Of a DNA stretch of 64,000 nucleotides, positions 8,868 to 17,849 are shown one piece after another (within the stretch, counting starts at the first letter, position 1; every line of letters starts with the position of its first letter). Source of the stretch: Sphingopyxis lindanitolerans (GTDB taxonomy: Bacteria; Pseudomonadota; Alphaproteobacteria; Sphingomonadales; Sphingomonadaceae); assembly GCF_002993885.1 (NCBI RefSeq), contig NZ_CM009578.1:124001-188000 (forward strand), read 5' to 3'. The position numbers were made by a program, and so were the translations under genes. The notes under the pieces are model-generated. The model was not told the DNA's origin. It did no database searches and saw nothing but the letters and a program-made list of their open reading frames with translations.

Positions 8868-10537
8868 GCGCTGAAAGCGGGCTTTCTTTGATGCTTGATC
8901 TTCCGGGCGGCGCGGCTTTTCGTCCGACGCTTCCTGATTGTTTGCAGGCTGCCGCGGCAGCCTATGAAGACGCCGAATATCTCGTGTCGAGCGACCAGCG
9001 GGTCAGCTTTCGCGAGGCCGAGCGGGCTTCCGCCAAGATTGCGCGCGCGCTCCTTGCTCTCGGGTCGACGAAGGAGAGCCGCGTCGGCCTCCTGATGTCG
9101 AACCGCCCGTTCTGGGCGGTGATCTTCTTCGGCATCGCGCGTGCCGGCGGTATAACCGTGCCGTTCAGCACCTTTTACCAAGCACCCGAGATCGCATGGT
9201 GTCTCGCGCACACCGACGTCGAGACGCTGATCATCGAGCCTTCCTATTTACGGCAGGACTATCTTGCGCTCCTTGAGGCGGCAATCCCGGGGCTTGCGGA
9301 CCAGAAAGGGCCGACACTCTTCTTCCCCGACTTTCCTTTTTTGCGGCGCATCATTGTCGCGGGAGCGTGCGATCGCGCGTGGGCATTGTCGCTCGATGAC
9401 GCGCTCGATGCGGCGGCATCGCGCGCTGAAATCGACGACGCCTTTCTCGCGCGCGTCGAAGCGGCGATCAGCCCGGCCGACCGTCTGCTCATCATCTGCA
9501 CATCGGGATCGAGCGGCGAACCGAAGGCGGTCGTCCACACACACGGCGTCGCGGTCCGGATCACCAACAGCTTTCTCGACTACCTTGACTTGCGCCGGGG
9601 TGATCGCAATTATACCGGTCAGCCCTTCTTCTGGATCGGAGGGCTCAATGTGAACCTGCTCCCGGCGCTTCAGGCCGGGATGTGCCTGATCTTCGCCGAT
9701 CGACCCGAGCCAGCGGAGCTGGCGCGGCTTATTGCCGACGAGTCGATCACCCGGCTGTCGCTCTGGCCCGCCCAGATCAAGGCGATCGTGGAAGCCGCCG
9801 AGCGCGAGGGCGTATCACTGGCGAGTGTGCGCAGCGGCCTCGGTGCCCCGCGTGACGAAGCCGGCCTGGTCATCCCCGCCGATCGCCGTATGGGCGGCGT
9901 TCTCGGGATGACCGAGAGTTTCGGCATGCACAGCATCGACCGGCGAACCACGCCGCTGCCGCGCGGCAAGGGCGGCACATGGGGGCGACATCTTCCGGGG
10001 GTCGAGCGGCGCATCGTCGACCCCATTACGCGCGCCGTTCTGCCGCCGGGCAGCAAGGGCGAGCTTGAAGTGCGCGGCTACACGCTGATGCAGGGCTATT
10101 ACAAACGCGATCGCGAGGAAGTATTCGCCGCCGATGGCTGGTTCGCAACCGACGATCTTTGCACCATCGATGCGGATGATTTTCTTTATTTTCACGGTCG
10201 TGCAGGCGAGATGATCAAGACGTCGGGCGCCAATGTATCACCGCGCGAGGTCGAACTCGCCCTGCAGTCGCATGCCGGGATCGAGGAAGCGATTGTGTTC
10301 GGTGTCCCCGATTCGGTGCGTGGCGAAACCATCGTTGCGGTGATCGTGCCCGTAGGGGAAGGCCGTTTCGACGAGGCGGCGGCGCGTGGGCATCTCGCGA
10401 CGCGCATTTCAAGCTTCAAGATTCCGCACCGCTTCGTCGCCATGGCGAAGGAGGAAATCCCCCGAACGGGTTCCGAAAAACCGATCAAAGGCGTGCTTCG
10501 CGATCGCCTCGCCGATCAAAGCAGCAACAAGGAGTGA
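8864..10537 (+). CDS. AMP-forming acyl-CoA synthetase (ANL superfamily)
   Basis: A 557-residue enzyme of the AMP-binding family that activates a carboxylic acid with ATP and CoA. The phosphate-binding loop is CTSGSSGEPKAVVHTHG (about residues 210-226). The hinge region around HGRAGEMIKTSG and the C-terminal catalytic Lys in RTGSEKPIKG are intact. The length matches fatty-, bile-acid- or aryl-CoA ligases, and the sequence alone does not separate these. The start overlaps the previous stop (ATGA). Together with the second synthetase at 11361 it suggests that two different acids, or one acid at two stages of breakdown, are activated in this pathway. Confidence 0.9.
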   Translation: MSAESGLSLMLDLPGGAAFRPTLPDCLQAAAAAYEDAEYLVSSDQRVSFREAERASAKIARALLALGSTKESRVGLLMSNRPFWAVIFFGIARAGGITVPFSTFYQAPEIAWCLAHTDVETLIIEPSYLRQDYLALLEAAIPGLADQKGPTLFFPDFPFLRRIIVAGACDRAWALSLDDALDAAASRAEIDDAFLARVEAAISPADRLLIICTSGSSGEPKAVVHTHGVAVRITNSFLDYLDLRRGDRNYTGQPFFWIGGLNVNLLPALQAGMCLIFADRPEPAELARLIADESITRLSLWPAQIKAIVEAAEREGVSLASVRSGLGAPRDEAGLVIPADRRMGGVLGMTESFGMHSIDRRTTPLPRGKGGTWGRHLPGVERRIVDPITRAVLPPGSKGELEVRGYTLMQGYYKRDREEVFAADGWFATDDLCTIDADDFLYFHGRAGEMIKTSGANVSPREVELALQSHAGIEEAIVFGVPDSVRGETIVAVIVPVGEGRFDEAAARGHLATRISSFKIPHRFVAMAKEEIPRTGSEKPIKGVLRDRLADQSSNKE

Positions 10538-10539
10538 CT

Positions 10540-11364
10540 GTGTCCCATTTGTCCCCGCCCAGCGGCTATGAACAATATACCGCCCTTCGCCTCGAGCGCG
10601 CCGATGGCATATTGACGATAACCATCTCCAACCCGGCCAAGAAAAATGCGGTGACCCCGCAAATGAGCGAGGAACTGGCGACCATTTGGGAAACGATCTG
10701 GGTCGACCCCGAAACCCGCGTTGTGATCCTGACGGGCGATGGCGACAATTTCTGTTCGGGCGCCGACTTGTCCGGGATCGCCGCACGGCATGGCTCGGCT
10801 CCGCCCGAGCGACTGACGCATCCAACCACGCGCGTCGCAAGGAAGCATGTCTTCGGCATCATGGAGTGCGAGAAGCCGGTCCTAGCCAAGGTGCGCGGCG
10901 TTGCTTATGGTCTTGGTGTCAATATGGCGCTCGCGAGTGACATGGTGTTCGCGTCGGAAAATGCGCGGTTGTGCGACAGCCACGTCAAGGCGGGCATGGT
11001 AGCTGGTGACGGCGGGGTATTGCTCTGGCCGCTTGCGATTGGCTTTCACCGCGCCAAGCAATATCTAATGACCGGCGATCCAATCCCCGCCAAACTCGCC
11101 GAAGAACTGGGCCTGATCAACGCTTGCCTTCCCGACGACCAGCTTGACGCGCACGTCCAGGCGATGGCCGAAAAGCTACGCGATCTGCCACCGCATGCGG
11201 TCAATTATACAAAGATGTCGCTCAATCTCGCGCTGAAGCAGATGACGCAGACGGCGTTCGAGGCCTCGCTCGCCTATGAAATCTATTCGATGGGAATGAA
11301 CGACTTCAAAGAGGCGACCACTGCCTTTGTCGAGAAGCGCAAAGGCGTATTCAAGGGCAATTGA
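10540..11364 (+). CDS. enoyl-CoA hydratase/isomerase family protein
   Basis: A 274-residue crotonase-fold protein. I prefer the GTG at 10540 because AAGGAG at 10529-10534 is then 5 bases away; a GTG at 10534 would overlap that site. The first loop reads FCSGADLSGI. The usual catalytic glutamates are replaced: Asn in GVNMALASD and Asp in AGDGG. The C-terminus ends in EKRKGVFKGN, typical of the family. It lies between the two acyl-CoA synthetases in the operon, so it presumably acts on one of their CoA thioesters after dehydrogenation. The divergent active site makes plain hydration uncertain. Confidence 0.85.
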   Translation: MSHLSPPSGYEQYTALRLERADGILTITISNPAKKNAVTPQMSEELATIWETIWVDPETRVVILTGDGDNFCSGADLSGIAARHGSAPPERLTHPTTRVARKHVFGIMECEKPVLAKVRGVAYGLGVNMALASDMVFASENARLCDSHVKAGMVAGDGGVLLWPLAIGFHRAKQYLMTGDPIPAKLAEELGLINACLPDDQLDAHVQAMAEKLRDLPPHAVNYTKMSLNLALKQMTQTAFEASLAYEIYSMGMNDFKEATTAFVEKRKGVFKGN

Positions 11365-13088
11365 ACGTGGCCGAAGCATTCGATCTCGAAGCCGACTCGA
11401 CGCCGCGCCGCAGCACCGCCGAGGTCGAGACGATACTCACCGCACCCGGCGCGCCCTTCGAAATGGCAACGATCGAAGTGGAGGGCGCGCCGACCCGTGT
11501 CTATGTCCATGCCAAGGCTGATCTTCGCGCCATATTCGAGGAGTCGCGGCGTTTCGGGGATGCGATCTTTCTTCAATATCTGGACGAGAAGATCAGCTTC
11601 GAGGCGCATTGGCGCGCCGCGACCACTCTTGCCCATCATCTGGCGGACAGCGTTGGCGTCGGGAAAGGAGACCGCGTCGCGGTCTGCATGCGCAATTATC
11701 CCGAATGGTCGGTTGCGGCGTGGGCGGCGCTGGCGGTTGGCGCGGTGCTTGTGCCGCTCAACGCTTGGGGAACGGGTGAGGACATCGCGCGGCAGGTGGG
11801 CGAGACCGGAGCGAAGCTGTTGTTCGCAGACAGCGAGCGGATGACACGGCTCGAAGGTCATGATCTGGGTGGCGTGCCGCAGATTTCAGTCCGGGGTGCG
11901 GGCCGGGGCAGGCCGCTCGATGAACTCATCGGATGTCCTGGCACCTGGGCTGATCTCGACCCGCCCGCGCTGCGCGATCCCGGCCTCAAACCCGACGACC
12001 TTGCGACGCTCTTCTACAGCTCGGGGACGACGGGCCGCAGCCGTGCGGTGTTCGGAACGCACCGCAACATCACGACCAACCTTGTCAACACCGGTGTGCG
12101 CGCGGCACGCGCTGCGCTGCGCCGCGGCGATGAACTGCCGCCGCCGACCGGGCCCAACAGCCTTCTCCTCGGCGTCCCGCTGTTTCACGTCACCGGGTTC
12201 AACGCCGTGCTTGTGCCCGCGCTGGCCGCGGGTAGCCGCGTCGTCCTGATGTATAAATGGGACGCGGGGGAAGCAGCGCTGCTCATCGAAGAAGAGCGCG
12301 TGACCGCGACGACGCTCGTTCCAACCATGTGGCTTCAGCTACTCGAAAGTGTCGAAGCCGGCATCCATGATCTCTCATCACTCGTCACCGCAGGGTCAGG
12401 CGGTGCGGCGGCTGGCGCGTCGCTTTTCGACCGGCTTCGCCACCGCATTCCTTGCGCGTCGATCGGACAGGGCTATGGCGCGACCGAAACCGCTTCGCTG
12501 ATTGCCGCTATCTGCTGCGAGGATCTCGATCACCGCCCCGGCAGCGTCGGGCTCCCGGTACCGTGCTGCGACGTGCGGATCGTCGACGACGACGGGTTCG
12601 ACGTTCCGCCTGGGGTCCGCGGCGAGCTTCTCGTACGCGGCGCGAACGTCACCCAGGGCTATTGGCCGCTGGGCGAAGCCGAACCCGCGGCGAGGGGCGA
12701 CGGTGATTGGTACGCAACGGGCGATCTCGTGCGGCAGGATAGCGAGGGTTTCCTCTATATCCTCGACCGGAAGAAGGATCTGATCATCCGCGGCGGCGAG
12801 AATATCCATTGCCTCGAGATCGAGGAAGCACTTCGCGCGCATGAAGCGATCATCGACGCCGCCGTGCTCGGTCGATTTCATCCGATCCTCGGCGAGGATG
12901 TCGTAGCGGTCGTCCAACTCGCGGAAGCCGCGCCGCGACCCTCGGATTCGGACGTCGCCTTCTTTCTTTCTGACCGGCTGTCGGCGCACAAATGCCCGGT
13001 CGCAATCGACTATCAATGGGAACCGCTTCCGCGCAATGCGGCGGGCAAGGTCCTGAAGCCGCTCCTGCGCGAAAGGATGTCGCGGTGA
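11361..13088 (+). CDS. AMP-forming acyl-CoA synthetase (ANL superfamily)
   Basis: A 575-residue AMP-dependent ligase, distinct from the one at 8864. It shows the phosphate loop FYSSGTTGRSRAVFGTHRN (about residues 216-234), the adenine motif GYGATET, the hinge motif LDRKKDLIIRGGENIH and the C-terminal catalytic Lys in PRNAAGKVLKP. A TTG at 11361 overlaps the previous stop, and a GTG at 11367 (MAEAFDL) is an equally good start after AAGGG. It acts in the cytoplasm, making an acyl-CoA with release of AMP and pyrophosphate. It is coupled to the downstream transporter gene by a 4-base overlap. Confidence 0.9.
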   Translation: MNVAEAFDLEADSTPRRSTAEVETILTAPGAPFEMATIEVEGAPTRVYVHAKADLRAIFEESRRFGDAIFLQYLDEKISFEAHWRAATTLAHHLADSVGVGKGDRVAVCMRNYPEWSVAAWAALAVGAVLVPLNAWGTGEDIARQVGETGAKLLFADSERMTRLEGHDLGGVPQISVRGAGRGRPLDELIGCPGTWADLDPPALRDPGLKPDDLATLFYSSGTTGRSRAVFGTHRNITTNLVNTGVRAARAALRRGDELPPPTGPNSLLLGVPLFHVTGFNAVLVPALAAGSRVVLMYKWDAGEAALLIEEERVTATTLVPTMWLQLLESVEAGIHDLSSLVTAGSGGAAAGASLFDRLRHRIPCASIGQGYGATETASLIAAICCEDLDHRPGSVGLPVPCCDVRIVDDDGFDVPPGVRGELLVRGANVTQGYWPLGEAEPAARGDGDWYATGDLVRQDSEGFLYILDRKKDLIIRGGENIHCLEIEEALRAHEAIIDAAVLGRFHPILGEDVVAVVQLAEAAPRPSDSDVAFFLSDRLSAHKCPVAIDYQWEPLPRNAAGKVLKPLLRERMSR

Positions 13089-14524
13089 ACGGGGCATCGG
13101 CGCCGAAGCGGTCGATCGGTCGGCTCGTCGTCGCGCTGATGATGGTCGAGATGATCAGTTCGTTCGAAAACAGCATGACGATTACCGCGCTGCCGACAAT
13201 AGCGCGCCAGTTCAACGATATTGCCCATGTCGGGTGGCTCATCACCGGTTTCGTCCTTGTTCAGGCAGGGACAGCGGCAGTCGGCGGGCGGCTTGGCGAC
13301 ATCTACGGGCGCCGTCGGATGCTCGCCATCATTGCGATTCTCTGCGCCGCGGGATCGGTCGTCAGCGCGCTCGCGACGACGCTTGAGGGTATTATCATTG
13401 GCCGCGCTATCCAGGGCGTCTCAGGCGCGCTGCTGCCGCTTTGTTTCGGCATCGTCCGCGAATATGTGCCGCAGGAGAAGGTCGCCTTCTGGGTCGGCTG
13501 CCTGTCGGGTGCCTATGCGGTGGGGGCGGGGCTCGGCAACGTCCTGGCCGGATTTCTGGTAGACCTTGGCGGCTGGCACACCATCTTCCTCTTCACCGCC
13601 GGCTACAGCGTGCTGGCGCTCATCCCGCTGGCGACGATGGTTCCCGAAACGACGCGCCTTACGCTTAAGGGCCAAACCGACTATCTTGGGGGCCTTTTGT
13701 TCGTGCCCGCGGTCGCGCTCACCCTCTACGGTTTCGGCAATATCTCGAGCAGCCCGTTTTTGTCGGTCACCGTCGCAGGCTGTTCATTGATCGGCCTTGG
13801 ATTGATCGCGCTTTGGGCCTGGCACGAAAGTCGTCATCCCGAACCGCTTATCGACGTGCGCCTGCTCGCGAACCGCGACATCGCGCTTGCTAATCTCTGC
13901 TATGCATTGCTCGGCCTCGGGATGGTCCAGATGCCGATCATCTCGATGATGCTCCTGCAGCAGCCGGTCTGGACGGGCATCGGCCTTGGCGTGACCGCTA
14001 CGATCGCTGGGATCGTGAAAACCCCCACCGCGTTCGGCTCTGCCGTGGCTTCGCCGCTCAGCGGCTATATCAGCGGGCGTTTCGGCGGTCGGGCGTCGAT
14101 CGTCACTGGTTCGGCGCTTGGTATCGTCGGTTGGGGCGGGCTCACCCTGTTTCATGATTCGATCGCGCTGGCGGTGATGTGGATGACGATCGGCGTCGCG
14201 GCGATCGCGATGCTGCTGGCCGCGGTGCCCAATATCGTTCTCGCCCACGTTCCGCTATCGCGCAGCAGCGAAGCCACCGGCCTGTCGATGGTGGTTAAGG
14301 GCATTTTCGCCGGCGTCGGGGCACAGGCGGTAACGGCAATCCTGGGAAGCCGTTCGATCCTAGGTGCCGACGGGACCGCCTATCCTTCGCGCGAGGGCTT
14401 CATGCTCTGCCTTGGCCTGACGACAGGGACCGCGGTGCTCATTCTTCTCACGGGGCTCACGATCGGACGCGGGAAACCGACACCCGCAGCCGAAGAAAAC
14501 ACGGTGCGGGAGGTGGCCGCATGA
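13085..14524 (+). CDS. MFS transporter, DHA2-like (14 predicted membrane segments)
   Basis: A 479-residue inner-membrane major facilitator. The start GTG at 13085 overlaps the previous stop (GTGA); the longer in-frame extension is the antigenic frame of the synthetase and is rejected. The motif-A loop GRLGDIYGRRRMLA falls between the second and third membrane segments (about residues 72-85), and the antiporter-type arrangement with about 14 hydrophobic segments places it with DHA2 drug/proton antiporters. Within a degradative operon it may import the substrate or export a toxic intermediate; the family favours export, but direction cannot be read from sequence. Confidence 0.87.
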   Translation: MNGASAPKRSIGRLVVALMMVEMISSFENSMTITALPTIARQFNDIAHVGWLITGFVLVQAGTAAVGGRLGDIYGRRRMLAIIAILCAAGSVVSALATTLEGIIIGRAIQGVSGALLPLCFGIVREYVPQEKVAFWVGCLSGAYAVGAGLGNVLAGFLVDLGGWHTIFLFTAGYSVLALIPLATMVPETTRLTLKGQTDYLGGLLFVPAVALTLYGFGNISSSPFLSVTVAGCSLIGLGLIALWAWHESRHPEPLIDVRLLANRDIALANLCYALLGLGMVQMPIISMMLLQQPVWTGIGLGVTATIAGIVKTPTAFGSAVASPLSGYISGRFGGRASIVTGSALGIVGWGGLTLFHDSIALAVMWMTIGVAAIAMLLAAVPNIVLAHVPLSRSSEATGLSMVVKGIFAGVGAQAVTAILGSRSILGADGTAYPSREGFMLCLGLTTGTAVLILLTGLTIGRGKPTPAAEENTVREVAA

Positions 14525-15573
14525 GCGGCGCCGGAACAGGGCCCGAAGGCGTCCGCCCCGTCGAAGCGCGCGATCAACTCGATCGCGACAGCCTGCAGCG
14601 CTGGCTCGACGCCGCGGTTCCCGGGGCCGGGCCGGTCCACGGCCTTTACGCTTTCAATGGCGGCAATTCGAACCCGACTTTCCTGCTTGTCACTGCGGCT
14701 GGCGAACTCGTCCTGCGGCGCAAGCCGATCGGCAATCTGCTCCCCTCGGCGCATGCGGTCGATCGGGAATTTCGCGTCATGGCGGCGCTCCGCCAAACCG
14801 ATGTTCCGGTGCCGCGTGTTCACGCGCTCTGCGAGGACGACGCGGTGCTCGGCGCGGCCTTCTATGTCATGGACCGGGTGCCGGGGCGCGTGATCTGGGA
14901 TCTGTCGCTTCCCGGCTTCGAGCCCGGCGAACGAGCGGCTCTTTATACCGATCAGATCGACACGATCGCGCGGCTTCACGCGGTCGATCCGAACGCCATC
15001 GGCCTTGCCGACTATGGCCGGTCCGGGAATTACAACGAACGCCAGATCAGCCGCTGGGTACGCCAATATCGCGCGTCGGCGGGCCAGACGATCGATTCCA
15101 TGGAGGCCCTTATCGACGCCTTGTCGGCGGCGATCCCCGCTTCTAATGCTGCGGTGATCGTCCATGGCGATCTCAGACTCGACAATATGGTCATCGCCGA
15201 ACGCACACCGGCGGTGGCCGCGCTTCTGGACTGGGAATTGTCGACGATCGGCAATCCCGACGCCGACTTCGCTTATTATCTCATGCATTGGGATTTGCCT
15301 GCGGGCGAGCGCAGCAGCCTCGGCGGGCACAATTTGGCCGCGCTGGGCATACCGTCGTGCGATGAGGCGCTGCAGCGCTATACCGGGACGAGCGGCCGCG
15401 CGATTCCGGACATCGCCTGGTATATCGCCTATAATATGTTTCGCCTTGCGGCGATCCGCGCCGGAATGGCGGCGCGGGTACGGGCGGGGACGGCGTCCAA
15501 CGAACGCATGGCGAGCGCCGCCGCGAGCATTCCGAAGCTGGCACGGCGGGCGCTGGACCTGCTAGGAGGGTGA
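14521..15573 (+). CDS. phosphotransferase family protein (APH fold, ACAD10/11 kinase-like)
   Basis: A 350-residue small-molecule kinase of the aminoglycoside-phosphotransferase fold. The catalytic loop VIVHGDLRLDNMVI (about residues 212-225) and the metal-binding DWE of LLDWELSTIGNPDADFAY are intact. The latter signature is typical of the group fused to acyl-CoA dehydrogenases in ACAD10/ACAD11 and of LvaA, which phosphorylate 4-hydroxyacyl-CoAs so the phosphate can be eliminated. Given an operon full of acyl-CoA enzymes, a 4-hydroxyacyl-CoA kinase role is more likely than antibiotic resistance. The start overlaps the previous stop (ATGA). Confidence 0.83.
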   Translation: MSGAGTGPEGVRPVEARDQLDRDSLQRWLDAAVPGAGPVHGLYAFNGGNSNPTFLLVTAAGELVLRRKPIGNLLPSAHAVDREFRVMAALRQTDVPVPRVHALCEDDAVLGAAFYVMDRVPGRVIWDLSLPGFEPGERAALYTDQIDTIARLHAVDPNAIGLADYGRSGNYNERQISRWVRQYRASAGQTIDSMEALIDALSAAIPASNAAVIVHGDLRLDNMVIAERTPAVAALLDWELSTIGNPDADFAYYLMHWDLPAGERSSLGGHNLAALGIPSCDEALQRYTGTSGRAIPDIAWYIAYNMFRLAAIRAGMAARVRAGTASNERMASAAASIPKLARRALDLLGG

Positions 15574-15593
15574 TCCAAGGAGCTTATCGAGCG

Positions 15594-16439
15594 ATGTCGG
15601 GTTCGCGGCGACAGGACGAGGACCGGGAAAAGGACGAGGCGTCGCATCCGCGGCTCGAATTCCGCTACGAGTCCGACGGCCGCGGTGGGCTCGTCAAATC
15701 GGCGGTTCGCGCGCTCGAGGTCCTCGAGCTTTTCGATGATCTCGGGCGCCGCGCGGTTGTCACCGAAATCGCGGAAATTCTGGGATATCCGATATCGAGT
15801 ACATCGGTCCTGCTGCAGACGCTTGCGGCTTGCGGCTATCTCGATCTCGATCCCCGCGACCGGAGCTATTATCCGACCGCGCGCGTCGCGCTCCTCGGCC
15901 ACCGGACGAGCGAGGCCTTTGTCACCAATGGCCCGATCCTGCGCCTGATGACCGATCTCAGCGATCGCACGGGCGCGATCGTCATCCTGGCGGCGCGCAG
16001 CGGCGTCGGGCTCAAATATATCAACATCCTCCAGGCGCGCGGCCGCAACGCGCCGCACATCGTGCTGGGATCGGTCCGGCCGCTTACCGAAAGCCAGGGA
16101 GGCTACGCGATCCTTAGCCGCATGCGCGAGCGCGAGATGCAACGCATCGTCACGCGTATCCGCACCCAGTCTGACCGGCCCGAGGCCGTCCCTACGCAGC
16201 GCCAGGTCCAGGAACGCATCGACGAAGGGCGCGCCCGCGGCTATTTCTTCGGTGTCGATCCCGTCGTAACGCAGGGCGCGCAGCTCGCGACCGCCTTTCC
16301 CGACCATATCGCGAGCGAGATGAGCCTGATCATCGGCGGCCCAACCCAGTCGATCGAGTCGCGCGTCGCCGAAATCGTCGACGCCATCTCGAACGGATCG
16401 CGTCACCATCTCAATTTCGATCTCATCCGGCGCGGCTGA
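15594..16439 (+). CDS. IclR-family transcriptional regulator
   Basis: A 281-residue regulator with an N-terminal winged helix-turn-helix (KSAVRALEVLELFDD ... LLQTLAACGYL, about residues 28-80) and a C-terminal effector domain from about residue 100. The ATG at 15594 follows AAGGAG by 11 bases; a GTG at 15570 overlapping the kinase stop would add eight residues. IclR proteins bind palindromes with small-molecule control, often in aromatic or fatty-acid catabolism. Two similar 18-bp palindromes flank its target genes (4313-4330 and 16439-16456), the second starting at its own stop codon, so it likely controls both the divergent crotonase/TonB promoters and the Rieske operon. Repressor or activator mode is not visible. 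Confidence 0.9.
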   Translation: MSGSRRQDEDREKDEASHPRLEFRYESDGRGGLVKSAVRALEVLELFDDLGRRAVVTEIAEILGYPISSTSVLLQTLAACGYLDLDPRDRSYYPTARVALLGHRTSEAFVTNGPILRLMTDLSDRTGAIVILAARSGVGLKYINILQARGRNAPHIVLGSVRPLTESQGGYAILSRMREREMQRIVTRIRTQSDRPEAVPTQRQVQERIDEGRARGYFFGVDPVVTQGAQLATAFPDHIASEMSLIIGGPTQSIESRVAEIVDAISNGSRHHLNFDLIRRG

Positions 16440-16456
16440 TTTCACATATGAAGAAT
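16439..16456. promoter_or_regulatory. candidate IclR-family operator, copy 2
   Basis: ATTTCACATATGAAGAAT matches the perfect palindrome at 4313-4330 at 15 of 18 positions, and it lies 92 bases before the Rieske start, close to the 100-base spacing of copy 1 to the TonB gene. The shared spacing argues for function over chance. Confidence 0.55.
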
Positions 16457-16547
16457 GGGACGGGTTCGCTGGCTCCTGGCCGCTTGCCCGTGCATCATGA
16501 CCAAAATCGCGGCGCCGAACACCGCCGCCTTGGGAGAGAGGCAAGCC

Positions 16548-17822
16548 ATGCCGTCGAAAGAGACGAACGAATTGCTGACGCGGGTCGAAGGTGACGCCCC
16601 GATGGGCCGGATGCTTCGCCAGCATCACTGGGTTCCGGCGGTCCGTGCCGCCAAGCTCGTCGCCGATGGCGCACCCGCGCATGTCCGGCTCTTCGGGCGC
16701 GATTATGTCGCGTTTCGCGCGACTGACGGACGTGTCGGCCTTCTCGACGAGGCGTGCCCGCATCGCCGCGCGTCGCTTCTGCTCGCGCGCAATGAGGATT
16801 GCGCGCTGACCTGCATTTTCCACGGCTGGAAGATTGGCGTCGATGGCACCCTCCTCGACACGCCGACCCAGTTCCATCGCAAGGAAGCCTTTGCCGCCTC
16901 GGTGAAGGTGCGTCGTTATCCCGTGCGCGAAGCGGGCGGGCTGGTCTGGGTCTGGCTCGGCGACGACGGTGAGGCGCCGCCTTTTCCCGAGTTCGAATTC
17001 ACACAGCTTCCGCCAGAAAATATCGTCGTCGCCTCGGCCCAGATCGACTGCAACTGGATACAGGGCCTCGAGGCGGCGCTCGATCCCGTCCATGTCGGGA
17101 TACTGCACAGCAGCTTCATTGGATCGGGGCGTGGCTATCTCGGCCTTACATCGGCCGCTACTCCCTATTTCCAGGTGCTTCCCAAGGACTTCGGACTTCA
17201 GGTGGCGGCGCTACGCCCGCTCGGTGACGGCACTACTTATGTCCGCGTCACCAGCTATGTGATGCCTTATTATGGCTTTACTCCGCCCAACGATCCGAAG
17301 CTCGCCGACCGCACCGTGTTGATCGCGGTTCCGGTCGATGACACGCACACGCGGCAGTTCTTCGTGCGGTACAATCTCTTCGGCTCGCCGATCGACAATC
17401 ATTTCGCCGAGACCGTCGAGGCCTCGGACCCCGACAATTATACGCCTTTCCCCGGCGGAAAGGACGCCGTCTGGGGGCAGGATCGCGAGGCGATGAAGAA
17501 CGGGCATTTTACCGGATTTCCGCGCAATATCTTTAGCGAAGACATGGTCGTTCAGGTCAGCATGGGGCCGATCACCGATCGGTCGGAAGAGCATCTTTCC
17601 GAAAGCGATATCGGGATCGTCCATGGCCGGCGCCTTCTGATCGAGGCCGCGTGCGCCTTTCAGGAGGGAAAGCACCCCGTCGGCGCGCCCGAGGGCATCG
17701 ATTACCGGTCGGTCCGCGCGCCGACCGGGCTGATCAAGGGCGGCACGGATTGGCAGGCGGAGCTTTCGACGCTCGAGGACGCGCCCACGCCCGAACCGTC
17801 GCTTGCCGGCGAACCGGGCTGA
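16548..17822 (+). CDS. Rieske [2Fe-2S] aromatic-type oxygenase, alpha subunit
   Basis: A 424-residue Rieske non-heme iron oxygenase. The cluster ligands are C70-P-H72 and C89-x2-H92 (CPH...CIFHGW). The mononuclear iron site is D179-P-V-H182-x4-H187 (LDPVHVGILH), the usual one-carboxylate two-histidine set. The start ATG at 16548 follows GGGAGAGAGG; the upstream in-frame extension would cross the operator and is rejected. The type resembles phthalate- or phenoxybenzoate-dioxygenase-like enzymes that hydroxylate or demethylate a ring substrate. No ferredoxin or reductase gene lies nearby, so electrons must come from elsewhere in the genome. It heads the operon with the acyl-CoA dehydrogenase at 17850. 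Confidence 0.9.
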   Translation: MPSKETNELLTRVEGDAPMGRMLRQHHWVPAVRAAKLVADGAPAHVRLFGRDYVAFRATDGRVGLLDEACPHRRASLLLARNEDCALTCIFHGWKIGVDGTLLDTPTQFHRKEAFAASVKVRRYPVREAGGLVWVWLGDDGEAPPFPEFEFTQLPPENIVVASAQIDCNWIQGLEAALDPVHVGILHSSFIGSGRGYLGLTSAATPYFQVLPKDFGLQVAALRPLGDGTTYVRVTSYVMPYYGFTPPNDPKLADRTVLIAVPVDDTHTRQFFVRYNLFGSPIDNHFAETVEASDPDNYTPFPGGKDAVWGQDREAMKNGHFTGFPRNIFSEDMVVQVSMGPITDRSEEHLSESDIGIVHGRRLLIEAACAFQEGKHPVGAPEGIDYRSVRAPTGLIKGGTDWQAELSTLEDAPTPEPSLAGEPG

Positions 17823-17849
17823 CCGCACCGCATTCCATCGGAGATAGAT

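Noticed and set aside
14521..15573. An aminoglycoside-resistance kinase
   Set aside because: The DWELSTIGNP signature and the acyl-CoA operon context fit the ACAD10/11-type kinase group better.
15429..17108. A 559-codon open frame on the minus strand
   Set aside because: It lies antisense to the phosphotransferase, IclR and Rieske genes, which have clear motifs. Its composition (Arg, Asp, Ala) is that of a high-GC shadow frame.
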